From NCBI GenBank assembly GCA_016931455.1, contig JAFGES010000121.1:1-36859 (forward strand): a stretch of 36,859 nt of DNA, in the 5' to 3' direction. Every line of letters starts with the position of its first letter. The stretch's first letter is position 1. Made by a program: the position numbers and the translations under genes. The notes below the pieces were generated by a model. It had not been told where the DNA came from and did not search any database. It saw nothing but the letters and a program-made list of their open reading frames with translations. This DNA comes from Desulfobacterales bacterium (GTDB taxonomy: Bacteria; Desulfobacterota; Desulfobacteria; Desulfobacterales; JAHDSC01). Of this stretch, positions 1 through 8,078 are shown piece by piece.

Positions 1-1
1 A

Positions 2-58
2 CTGGTTGAAGCAACAGATGCTGTTGGTGAAAATACCACTGTATCGTCAACAACTTAA
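2..58 (+). CDS. C-terminal end of an unknown gene (partial at window start)
   Basis: Frame 2 is open from the window edge and ends in TAA at 56-58, giving 18 residues that finish with GENTTVSSTT. The run ATDAVGENTTV resembles the last strand of bacterial Ig-like (Big-type) domains, so the upstream gene may be an exported Ig-like protein rather than the ammonium transporter that often precedes glnB. With so few residues this is only a suggestion. The stop lies 36 bases before the glnB start, so the two could be co-transcribed. Confidence 0.35.
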   Translation: MVEATDAVGENTTVSSTT

Positions 59-433
<375 letters not shown>

Positions 434-637
434 AAAGGCTGTCGATCCGACAATGTAATTCTTCAGCAAAGCATATCTAATTCAAACATGGTGCGGTTTA
501 TCGTATCAGTGTTCCGACGACATGCAAAACTATCTAAAGTTTCAATAGTTGCAGTCCGAAAATTTAAAACAGATTCAACAAAAAAGAAGATTAAAATTTT
601 CAAAATTTGATTTTAAATTTTCTCGGGATAAACATAT

Positions 638-1060
638 ATGAGCACGAACCATTTGGAAAAATTTGAAAAGATATGCAAACAGATATCCTTGAATCTATCC
701 CCATCATCTAAATGGAGGTGGGACAGTGAATTTAATCTCGCTTCAGTCGTATTTGATCATGAGGATGCGGATTTGATTTACTTTCCGCTTTCAGATGAAT
801 TTGATAAGAAATGGGATTACTTAACTATCGAAAGTTCTTCACAACCGATTAATGATTATATTAATTCAATTTTCGGATTAGTGCCCGGACAAAAAATCTT
901 TACATCTACTGAGGATTCCGGGCTAACACTCTTTGCAGCCTGGTGGCCCTGGGGCGATGAAAGCAAGATATCTTTGCGTGTTGGAATGTTACCGTTAAAG
1001 GGGCAGGTACTTGATCAAAACGAAATCAAAAAGCTTTTAACAGATTGGTTTAATATATAA
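638..1060 (+). CDS. Hypothetical cytoplasmic protein, 140 aa
   Basis: I do not recognise this protein. It is acidic and rich in aromatic residues (KWRWDSEF near residue 25, FAAWWPWGDES near residue 100), with no signal peptide, membrane segment or Cys cluster. The pattern of alternating hydrophobic strands suggests a compact alpha/beta domain. The start ATG at 638 has no strong Shine-Dalgarno sequence, but no better start is in frame. It lies upstream of the retron block on the same strand with an 83-base gap that holds a possible promoter, so it is probably a separate transcription unit. Confidence 0.7.
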   Translation: MSTNHLEKFEKICKQISLNLSPSSKWRWDSEFNLASVVFDHEDADLIYFPLSDEFDKKWDYLTIESSSQPINDYINSIFGLVPGQKIFTSTEDSGLTLFAAWWPWGDESKISLRVGMLPLKGQVLDQNEIKKLLTDWFNI

Positions 1061-1073
1061 GGGTCTGGTCTAG

Positions 1074-1102
1074 TTGTTTTCTTACGGAATGACGGTTTAT
1101 AA
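1074..1102 (+). promoter_or_regulatory. Possible sigma70-type promoter for the retron block
   Basis: TTGTTT at 1074-1079 and TTATAA at 1097-1102 are separated by 17 bases, a fair match to the -35/-10 consensus. The site is about 40 bases upstream of the Tat/zinc-ribbon gene and would drive that gene, the retron RNA and the reverse transcriptase as one transcript. It is assigned by eye only, in AT-rich DNA where chance matches are common. Confidence 0.3.
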
Positions 1103-1143
1103 ATATACTGCAATTAGAATTAAAGATCCTCATCTGCTGAATT

Positions 1144-1542
1144 ATGAGCAACGAAATCACTAGAAGAAAATTTTTAAAAGATGTTTTTTCTCATACTACG
1201 GTTTTTAGTTTGGGGAGTGCGGGATTGGGCTTAGCTCAAGGGTTCAGGTTCAAGAAAACTATTCAATGCAAGAATTGTGGTTCTGATAATATTGTTATAA
1301 AACCGTATCTTTCCGTTCTCATTTTCCCGGATGATACTCTATATTGTTATGATTGCGGAATAAATTTAAATACCTTTGATTTCGATTTGATTGACGGGGA
1401 TTCCTGCCAGGGGTGTAAGAAAAAAATAACCGGCAAAAATAGATCTGACTCTCCTGTTTGCTGTCAGATTCCTTTTCCAAATCACAAGTATTTAAAAAAG
1501 ACAAAAAAACCTTGTTTTTCAATAAAAGACATCAAGTTTTGA
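1144..1542 (+). CDS. Tat-exported zinc-ribbon-like protein next to the retron, 132 aa
   Basis: The N-terminus carries a textbook twin-arginine motif (TRRKFLK, residues 6-12) followed by a weakly hydrophobic stretch to about residue 33, so Tat export is predicted. The mature part has CxxC pairs at C42/C45, C68/C71 and C88/C91 plus C106/C107, a layout suited to one or two zinc ribbons or another metal site. I know no named family for it. Its TGA stop (1540-1542) lies inside the first inverted repeat of the downstream retron RNA, so gene and RNA must share a transcript unless the RNA has its own promoter. It could be a retron accessory protein or an unrelated neighbour. A Tat signal would be odd for a retron effector, since known effectors act in the cytoplasm or inner membrane. 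Confidence 0.75.
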   Translation: MSNEITRRKFLKDVFSHTTVFSLGSAGLGLAQGFRFKKTIQCKNCGSDNIVIKPYLSVLIFPDDTLYCYDCGINLNTFDFDLIDGDSCQGCKKKITGKNRSDSPVCCQIPFPNHKYLKKTKKPCFSIKDIKF

Positions 1543-1674
1543 TACCGGAGCCATAAATTTTAGAGATTTTGTATAGTGTTACGCTATACATGCACGTTGC
1601 CTTGCTTCTCAAGGCTAAGACTTGGCCTTAGCCTGAGAATTAGATATCAAGTAAAATAGGGCTCCGGTATCAAA
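1538..1674 (+). ncRNA. Retron msr-msd non-coding RNA
   Basis: Bases 1538-1552 and 1660-1674 are a perfect 15-nt inverted repeat (TTTGATACCGGAGCC and its complement), matching the a1/a2 pair that bounds retron RNAs. Inside are two hairpins. The first, at 1570-1590, has nine pairs including one G-U and a TTA loop, as expected for msr. The second, at 1606-1639, has 13 pairs with one bulged A and a 7-base loop, as expected for the msd stem. The candidate branching guanosine is G1563 in TTTTAG (or G1565), soon after a1. The reverse transcriptase starts 19 bases after a2, the usual retron order. Predicted msDNA is roughly 60 nt. Exact msr/msd borders and the branch base are inferred. Confidence 0.85.
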
Positions 1675-1693
1675 TTTTTTATTTTGGCAGAAA

Positions 1694-2908
1694 ATGATTG
1701 ACAAAACTTTAGCCGGAAAAAAGCAAGAATGCATCAAGAACATCAGGTTTATCAATCAAAGGGCTGAGGTTGAACCTGAAATTCTTGATCTCATTGAAGC
1801 GTATGCCGGCTTGAGATTGGAAGAGGATAATGAAGTTCTTTTCTATGGTAACAAAATAACCGGTAAAAACAGAGAGCTCAATGAATTCATTGATAAGAAC
1901 AGGCACCTTGATCCCAGGGCACTGAACTTTTTAGCCTCTTATTTTCTTGAAATGAAGAAAAGGGGGCTTAAATGTATATTTAGCTCCTCCCATCTTTCCC
2001 ATTTTCTTAAAATATCTACAAAAAAATTGAACTGGTTGGCCAGCGACAAAGAAGATCATTATATCTCTTTTTCCGAGAAAAAAAGAGGTGGGGGAATACG
2101 ACAGATTTTCGCACCAAAGTCCACTTTAAAAGGGATCCAAAGACAAATTCTGGATTTTTTATTACAAAGCGTGCCGTTAAATTCCCATGCTGAAGGGTTC
2201 AGGAAAAAAAGATCTATTGTTACCAATGCCAAAAGACATATCGGCAAAAAAGTCGTTATAAAAATCGATGCAAAAAATTTTTTCCCCAGCATTACATTTG
2301 AAAGAGTATTGGGGATGTTTGTCTCGTTGGGTTATCCTCGTAAAGTTTCCCTGATGTTGGCAAAATTGACGACACATCAGGGAAGGTTGCCCACAGGCGC
2401 TCCAACAAGTCCTGCAATTTCCAACTTAATAAGTAGAAGACTGGACAAAAGACTTGCCGGGTTGGGAGAAAAAATGGGTTTTGATTATTCTCGCTATGCG
2501 GATGATATGACTATTTCGAGTAATAATAAAAATGCAAGCAGGATGATACCTTTTTTTAAGGAAATAATAAGAGAAGAGGGGTTTGAGAGCAATGAAGCAA
2601 AGCTGCGGATATTGAGGAGCGGAGGCCGGCAAAAAATAACCGGTATCGTGGTCAACCAAAAAGTGAATGTTGATAGAAAACAGATAAAAAAATTAAGAGC
2701 GACCATTTATAATTGCCGTCATAAAGACATAAAGCAAGAAATGATCAAGTGGGCCAAAAAGGAGAAAAATCTAAAAAATCCGTACGGATATACTTTAAAA
2801 GAATTTAGGGCTTCATTATTGGGGAAGATAAATTTTGTAAAATCGGTAAATGCAAAAGCAGGAAAAAAGCTTCTTAAACAACTTGATGAACTTTCGCTGA
2901 AAACATAG
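1694..2908 (+). CDS. Retron-type reverse transcriptase, 404 aa
   Basis: This enzyme should copy the msd part of the adjoining RNA into single-stranded DNA primed from the 2'-OH of an internal guanosine. RT motifs appear in order: GGGIRQIFAPK (132-142), RT2 IKIDAKNFFPS with catalytic D192, the QGRLPTGAPTSPAISN box (229-244), and YADD (268-271) with D270/D271. Two retron hallmarks are present: NAxxH as NAKRH (178-182) and the VTG motif as ITG (315-317) followed by IVVN. No maturase, endonuclease or fused effector domain is visible. The region before the fingers is about 100 residues, longer than in many retron RTs, and its role is unknown. The start ATG follows the a2 repeat directly, with only a weak GGCAG upstream. 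All catalytic residues seen are intact. Confidence 0.93.
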   Translation: MIDKTLAGKKQECIKNIRFINQRAEVEPEILDLIEAYAGLRLEEDNEVLFYGNKITGKNRELNEFIDKNRHLDPRALNFLASYFLEMKKRGLKCIFSSSHLSHFLKISTKKLNWLASDKEDHYISFSEKKRGGGIRQIFAPKSTLKGIQRQILDFLLQSVPLNSHAEGFRKKRSIVTNAKRHIGKKVVIKIDAKNFFPSITFERVLGMFVSLGYPRKVSLMLAKLTTHQGRLPTGAPTSPAISNLISRRLDKRLAGLGEKMGFDYSRYADDMTISSNNKNASRMIPFFKEIIREEGFESNEAKLRILRSGGRQKITGIVVNQKVNVDRKQIKKLRATIYNCRHKDIKQEMIKWAKKEKNLKNPYGYTLKEFRASLLGKINFVKSVNAKAGKKLLKQLDELSLKT

Positions 2909-2976
2909 AGAAACAAAGGTTATGCAAAGCTCTTATACTTAATGATCAAGTTATAAACACATAGACAAATAAAGCA

Positions 2977-3771
2977 ATGATCAAGAATTTCAGAAGAGGA
3001 TGTTTAGCGCTGTTCATCATCTTCATTTCAATAAAATCCACTTTCGCTGATGTTGGAATAATCGTTGGCTTAAATTCAAGTTTGAAACAATTAACAAAGA
3101 ATTTGAGGATAGCAAAGATTTCCCGGAAGGCCGGGCGACAATTTTATTCCGGCCGGATAAATGATGTCCAGGTAGTTCTTGTCAGGTCTCCCATGGGCAA
3201 AGTGAACAATGCCATAACCGCACAACTCCTTTTATCTCATTATTCTATCCAATCCGTAATATCCATAGCTCCCGCAGGGGCGTTAAGCAAAAAACTAAAT
3301 ATTGGTGACGGCATTATTGCAACAAAATTGTATCAACATGACTTTGGCACTGTCAAGCGCTACGGCTTTATCTGGAACAGAGTGCCGGATGGGACAAATT
3401 GGGATGTAACAGGCTACAATGAGGCCGATAAAAAGCTCAGGGAATCAGCTCTTCTTTATCCAACATACCAGCACGGAAATAAAATCCTAGAAGGAATTAT
3501 GGTAACGGGAGATCAGTTTATATCTTCTCCTGACAAAAGTGATTGGCTTTTTAAAAAATTCAAGGCGATCGGTGTAGATATGGGAGCTGCAGCCATTGCT
3601 CAGGTCTGTTTCGCAAACCAGGTACCGTTTTGTATAATGAGAATCATTACGGATAAAGCTGGAATAACTTCCCGTACTGATTTTGAGAGATCTATCCCAG
3701 TGTATCGATCCGATATAAATATTTCTGAATTTGTGGCAAATTTTCTCGATCAAATAAAAAACAAAAGATAA
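2977..3771 (+). CDS. Exported phosphorylase-superfamily (MTAN/PNP-like) protein
   Basis: 264 residues with a signal peptide (basic NFRR, hydrophobic CLALFIIFISI, likely cleavage after TFA at about residue 24), so probably periplasmic. The nucleoside phosphorylase/nucleosidase fold is shown by GxVNNAITAQLLLSHY, SIAPAGALSKKLNIGDGII (about 96-114), VTGDQFISS (176-184), DMGAAAIAQVCFANQVPF (201-218) and ITDKAG (224-229). The conserved second Glu of the usual MEAAAIA motif (ribose-binding in MTAN) is Gly203, and the N-terminal AMEEE acid patch is replaced by GLNSSL. The catalytic-type Asp (D226) remains. It may therefore bind purine nucleosides without normal catalysis, or use another substrate. 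It starts 68 bases after the retron RT with no terminator seen, but its exported nature fits better with the genes downstream. Confidence 0.8.
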   Translation: MIKNFRRGCLALFIIFISIKSTFADVGIIVGLNSSLKQLTKNLRIAKISRKAGRQFYSGRINDVQVVLVRSPMGKVNNAITAQLLLSHYSIQSVISIAPAGALSKKLNIGDGIIATKLYQHDFGTVKRYGFIWNRVPDGTNWDVTGYNEADKKLRESALLYPTYQHGNKILEGIMVTGDQFISSPDKSDWLFKKFKAIGVDMGAAAIAQVCFANQVPFCIMRIITDKAGITSRTDFERSIPVYRSDINISEFVANFLDQIKNKR

Positions 3772-3814
3772 CCCGTGGATGCTTTGGGTTTTTATCCGGT
3801 CAAATGGTTCTGTT

Positions 3815-5515
3815 ATGAAGAAGAATATAATAAACAGTCTGTTAGTGTTGGTTATTTTTTTAATCTCCGCCGGAGATAGTTTCGCCTTCGAAAAATACTA
3901 CCTTCTGAAAAAAGGCAGTATTGCCGCGGATCAAGGCAGAATTGAGGACGCCCTTTCTCATTACCAGGAATATATTGAATCCCATCCAGCCACAAAAGGT
4001 GACTGTTCTTCTCAATACAATGAGAAAAAACAATATTACATAAAAAATCTGCTCACAGCTTATTCAAATTTACTCGATATATACAGACAAAACGGGGAGA
4101 TTGATGAAATTGACAAATGGATCCAAAAATTAAAAGAGGTTTTTTTAAGAACTAATTTCGGATCCAAAAATATGTATAATCTTGCCGAAATTTACATTGA
4201 TAACAATCTTTCAGAAGATGCAACCGTTCTTTTTAAGCGGATAATCAAAGAACAAAAAAATAATTATAAGCCCTACAACAACAAAGTTACTCTGAGGGCA
4301 TATTCAAAGCTGTTAAATAGATATGAATCTCAAGGTGAAAATGAAAATGTAATACAACTGATTGACACATTAAAATCAAGCTACCCTGTGTCTGATTTTG
4401 ACCTGAAAGATGAATACAGACTTGCTATGTTATATCTGAAGTACGGATCAGAGACCGATGGAGAAGAACTGCTGAAACAAATAATCGATGAAACCGCCTC
4501 TGAAATTAATTCTTCCAATGAAAACACGCTGGTAAAAACCTACTCTAAACTATTAAAGATTTACCAAAAGAGAAAAGATAAAGATGGTATTGATTTCCTG
4601 ATCGAACAAATATCTCAAAAATACTTTATTGAGAGTCTTTCTCCCGGAAACCTGTATAAACTCGCTGTGACCTTTTTGAAATGTGGAAAAAAAGAAGAAG
4701 GCTCAAAACTTCTTGAGAAGATAAGTAATTATTATTCATATTTAATATATGGACGTAAGGCTCTATTCCTATTAGGCAGAACATCCCAGATCCATGAAGA
4801 TTGGGATTCGGCGATAAAATATTTTTCAGAATACATAGAAAGATATCCGGATCCGCTCTTTTTTGCCCTCAAGGCATATTCAAGATTGATTGATTCTTAC
4901 TGGTCAAGGGACGCAAATCTAGAATTGGCACAGGAGGAAACAAGAAAACTTGCTGACATCGTCAATGATATATCAGACTTCGAAACCCAGTTGAATCTTG
5001 CCAGGGACTTAAAATTCAAAGGGATGAATGAACTTGCGTCAGCCACTTTCGACCTCGGCTTATCTTCTGCTGAAAATTTTATTTCAGAAAATCAAGATAC
5101 ATACCAGGCCTTAAGGGCGTATTGGATCATAGAAAAATATGCCTATGCCCTGGAAAAATTTGATTGGGTTGAAGAGAACGCCAATAGTATTTTGGAGATT
5201 GTCGATCAATTAAAAAAAACGCCGGCGGAATCCAAGAATCTTGAAAAGATTGAATATATAAGATCACAGACATACCTATGGCTTGCAAAGGTATGTAGAA
5301 AGAAAAAAAACTACCTTGAATCAGAAAAATTTTTAAAAAAGTTTATTAAAAACTATCCGAACGATAAGGAGATTGATTATGTCATGTATGAATTGGGATG
5401 TGTTTATGAGGATGGAATGCAGCAAGAGAGAGCCATAGAGGCATATCGGAAAGTTGGAAACGGTATGTGGAAAAATAAAGCTGAAAACAGACTATCAGAG
5501 TTAGGCTTCTTCTAA
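3815..5515 (+). CDS. Exported TPR-repeat protein, 566 aa
   Basis: A signal peptide (MKKNIINSLLVLVIFLISAG, cleavage near SFA) precedes an almost wholly helical protein of repeated 34-residue-like units: LKKGSIAADQGRIEDALSHY near the N-terminus, LLGRTSQIHEDWDSAIKYFSEYIERYP in the middle, and FLKKFIKNYPNDKEIDYVMY then LGCVYEDGMQQERAIEAYRKV at the C-terminus. These are tetratricopeptide repeats, a protein-protein interaction scaffold resembling periplasmic YbgF/BamD-like or outer-membrane assembly proteins. I chose the ATG at 3815 because it begins the signal peptide; an in-frame ATG at 3779 would put 12 extra residues in front. The next gene begins 4 bases after its stop, so they are co-expressed. 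The partner is unknown. Confidence 0.85.
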   Translation: MKKNIINSLLVLVIFLISAGDSFAFEKYYLLKKGSIAADQGRIEDALSHYQEYIESHPATKGDCSSQYNEKKQYYIKNLLTAYSNLLDIYRQNGEIDEIDKWIQKLKEVFLRTNFGSKNMYNLAEIYIDNNLSEDATVLFKRIIKEQKNNYKPYNNKVTLRAYSKLLNRYESQGENENVIQLIDTLKSSYPVSDFDLKDEYRLAMLYLKYGSETDGEELLKQIIDETASEINSSNENTLVKTYSKLLKIYQKRKDKDGIDFLIEQISQKYFIESLSPGNLYKLAVTFLKCGKKEEGSKLLEKISNYYSYLIYGRKALFLLGRTSQIHEDWDSAIKYFSEYIERYPDPLFFALKAYSRLIDSYWSRDANLELAQEETRKLADIVNDISDFETQLNLARDLKFKGMNELASATFDLGLSSAENFISENQDTYQALRAYWIIEKYAYALEKFDWVEENANSILEIVDQLKKTPAESKNLEKIEYIRSQTYLWLAKVCRKKKNYLESEKFLKKFIKNYPNDKEIDYVMYELGCVYEDGMQQERAIEAYRKVGNGMWKNKAENRLSELGFF

Positions 5516-5519
5516 GTAA

Positions 5520-7190
5520 ATGTACAGACTAAGAATCAACTTCATTTTAATGCTATTATTGTCAATGATAATAATAGGATCGTTATCTTCAAATGGCTGT
5601 ACATGGGAATGTAATGTAACTCTGGACGGTCCGGATAGTATAGAGGTCGGCCAGTTAATAACTTTGTCGGCTTTAGGTGCCCCGGAAGGTGGTTCCTATT
5701 CCTGGTCCAACACACCTAATCTTGTACCTTATGGTGCGACAGCGGTACTGAGAGGGTTTAATCCTCAATATTCGGAGCATATTTGGGTCACCGTTACATA
5801 TACCAGCCCGAAAGGTAAAAAATGTTCCGACACAAAGGAAATATGGGTTTGTGATTGTCACATAGAAATAAACGGTCCTACCGATGTTAAGGTTGGCGAT
5901 ACGATTACTTTAATCGTTACAGGAGAAATATTGGGTGAAAATTATGAGTGGTCTGTTGTCCCCGGATTGGTGCCGAACGGCTCAACTGCCCGGTTTACAG
6001 GTCAGACGCCGGGTGATGCAGACATTCAGTTTACCTATACAAATCCTGACGGTAAAACATGTTATGACATCCATACCATTACTGTAAAACAAGAATGTTC
6101 AGTGACCCTGTCAGGCCCCTCAGTAGTGGGGATTGGTAACGATATTACACTTACTGCATGTGGCAATCCACCAGGTGGGAGATATATCTGGAAGGAGATA
6201 CCGGGTTTAGTTCCGAGTATAGACTCAGCCCTATTTTTTGGGAAAAGCCCTGGAAATACAACCATTGAAGTCAGCTATATTCCTCCCGGCAGTGATGAGC
6301 CGTGTACGGCTATCCACGATGTTACTGTTTTCGGCGTGGATTTAATAGAGGCTTCTTGTGTTAAATCAGGATCAACAGTGAGCAGGGAAGATTTAATCAT
6401 CTTTACCACTCCCGCCGGGTTTGAGGATTTAGTTACAGTACGTCCCCTTACCTTCAGTACGTTATTCCAGACTGAAGAGGCAACAATAACAGCCTATAGT
6501 GGAACGAGTATGGACTCGGATGAGAAATCAACAACGATTACGGTTGTCAACAGTGATTTAAAAAATAGTATAGGTCTTTCTTTTGAAATACCTAATTATT
6601 TTAATCAGGTATTGAGTACAATAGGTCTTGGAGACAAAACAGAACTTTCTGTTGGAAGTAGTTTTAAAAAATGGAAGGAATGTTGTAATTTTGGTGTCGG
6701 ATCATTAGTGAGCGGGGAGATAACCGGTAATCTGTCTATAGGCGCAGAATCTTTTACCATCATAGGTATTCCTTTGCCGTCCAGAGTTAAAAAATGGGTT
6801 TCAGCGGATCTGCTGAATGTTTCGCTTTCAGGAGAAGGAAGTATGGCGATAGATGGGAGCTACAATGCCTGTGAAGACAAAACGCAGTGGAGCGGAGGAG
6901 GCAATCTTACCGTCGCGGTTAAGCTGGGAGGTGAGCTGAAATTAATACTATCCCATGTTATTATAATAAAACAAGAAATAAAGGGATGTACAAGTATATC
7001 TGAAAATTTTACAGCAGAACTAACAAAGTTAAATGTTAGTAATAATTGGAGTGGACTGACAGGAATGATTGCTGGTACTATTGAAATTTATAGAAGAACA
7101 TTTATAAGCTTTAAAACAAAAAAAACTTATTTTGAGAAGGGAAATATTTTACCGGTAACAATTTCGCTTCCCTCTTTGAAGGAAGAATGA
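5520..7190 (+). CDS. Exported protein with three tandem Ig/PKD-like domains
   Basis: 556 residues. A hydrophobic signal (residues 8-25) ends at NGCTWEC; the Cys is not in a canonical lipobox, so lipoprotein status is open. Three tandem repeats of about 80 residues follow (about 31-110, 112-190, 193-271). Each starts with C-x-V/I-x-L/I-x-GP, has G-x-x-ITL, a central YxW followed by P-x-LVP, an AxFxG-type strand, and ends with C-[ST]-D/A and a V-x-V strand. The paired Cys in each repeat could form a disulfide in the periplasm. Residues 280-556 are beta-rich with a KKWKECCNFG segment and have no family I recognise. The role is probably a surface or envelope structural protein working with the adjacent TPR protein. 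Confidence 0.8.
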   Translation: MYRLRINFILMLLLSMIIIGSLSSNGCTWECNVTLDGPDSIEVGQLITLSALGAPEGGSYSWSNTPNLVPYGATAVLRGFNPQYSEHIWVTVTYTSPKGKKCSDTKEIWVCDCHIEINGPTDVKVGDTITLIVTGEILGENYEWSVVPGLVPNGSTARFTGQTPGDADIQFTYTNPDGKTCYDIHTITVKQECSVTLSGPSVVGIGNDITLTACGNPPGGRYIWKEIPGLVPSIDSALFFGKSPGNTTIEVSYIPPGSDEPCTAIHDVTVFGVDLIEASCVKSGSTVSREDLIIFTTPAGFEDLVTVRPLTFSTLFQTEEATITAYSGTSMDSDEKSTTITVVNSDLKNSIGLSFEIPNYFNQVLSTIGLGDKTELSVGSSFKKWKECCNFGVGSLVSGEITGNLSIGAESFTIIGIPLPSRVKKWVSADLLNVSLSGEGSMAIDGSYNACEDKTQWSGGGNLTVAVKLGGELKLILSHVIIIKQEIKGCTSISENFTAELTKLNVSNNWSGLTGMIAGTIEIYRRTFISFKTKKTYFEKGNILPVTISLPSLKEE

Positions 7191-7207
7191 ATATTTGGAG
7201 GAACTCT

Positions 7208-8038
7208 ATGAAAATAAAAAATATAATAAATAGCAATGGTGCAATAATATATATTTTTTGTTCAATTATTTTTTTTAACATAGGACTTAGTTATGCTGAA
7301 GAAGAAAAATACCCTGTGAGGGTAGAGGTTGTAGAAAAAAACCAGGCAAAATATGATACTCCGGAAAATACCTTTGCGGCTATCTGTTCTGCTTTAATAA
7401 AAAAAGATTTTGAATGGGCTAATGAAACGCTTACTGAAGAATCAGCAGAAGAATACAAGAGACTCCATGAAGAGGCTGGAATTGATTCTAATAAAATGTT
7501 TGAATTGGGAAACGGCATAATAGATACATTCATAATTGCTAAAAAAGAACATAAAGATGGTATTTTATTAGTTATCAAGGATTACTACAAAGATGGAACT
7601 ATTATCAAATCTCCAATAACCTTTGTAGTTGAAAACGGTAAATGGAAACAAACCAATAAATTTAAGGATGATGAAGAATTGTGGAATTATACAGACAATT
7701 TTCCACCACTCTTTGACGGCAAGGGGCAAAGACCGGCAGATGTCAACACCTTTCTTGCCTATGCCAATCCCACCCAGATAGAAACGGAGCTTCCCGTGGG
7801 TACCAGTAAATTTTCCCTTCATATTTTTTACGGAGAGACCATTGATCCGGCCACCTTTAAAGCGGAACTGAACAACCAGGATATAAGCTCTCAATTTGAT
7901 CCAAAACCCGTAGGTGATCAGACTGTGGAACTGGGCTTGAAAAAAGGGCGGAATGTTTTGACCTTGTCCATCGAAGGAGAAAGAGAAGACAAAAAGAAAT
8001 CTAAAGATAAAGACAGGTTGGTCTTTATTGTTCCGTAA
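7208..8038 (+). CDS. Exported protein of unknown function, 276 aa
   Basis: A signal peptide (MKIKNIINSNGAIIYIFCSI, ending near LSYA) precedes a soluble charged protein. The first half begins DTPENTFAAICSALIKKDFE and has the look of an NTF2-like/lumazine-binding cystatin-type fold, with a VVENGKWKQ strand. The second half (from about PTQIETELPVG) looks like an Ig-type beta domain and ends in a KDKDRLVFIVP strand. I do not recognise a named family. The start is the ATG at 7208, because GGAGG sits 6 bases upstream; the in-frame ATG at 7187 overlaps the previous stop and lacks a site. It is the last gene of the exported four-gene block. Confidence 0.8.
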   Translation: MKIKNIINSNGAIIYIFCSIIFFNIGLSYAEEEKYPVRVEVVEKNQAKYDTPENTFAAICSALIKKDFEWANETLTEESAEEYKRLHEEAGIDSNKMFELGNGIIDTFIIAKKEHKDGILLVIKDYYKDGTIIKSPITFVVENGKWKQTNKFKDDEELWNYTDNFPPLFDGKGQRPADVNTFLAYANPTQIETELPVGTSKFSLHIFYGETIDPATFKAELNNQDISSQFDPKPVGDQTVELGLKKGRNVLTLSIEGEREDKKKSKDKDRLVFIVP

Positions 8039-8078
8039 AAAACAGCCTTGTCCTATAGGCGTACCAAAGCCTTTTATT

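Noticed and set aside
434-460. Possible terminator after glnB
   Set aside because: Only a 5-bp stem (TGTCG/CGACA) with no T-run; too weak to call.
1694-2908. Reverse transcriptase as part of a group II intron or diversity-generating retroelement
   Set aside because: There is no maturase or HNH domain and no intron domain V-like RNA nearby. No template/variable repeat pair or accessory Avd gene was seen. NAxxH, ITG and the upstream inverted repeats favour a retron.
8039-8078. Bidirectional terminator between convergent genes
   Set aside because: One would be expected here, but only 3- to 4-bp pairings could be found by eye.
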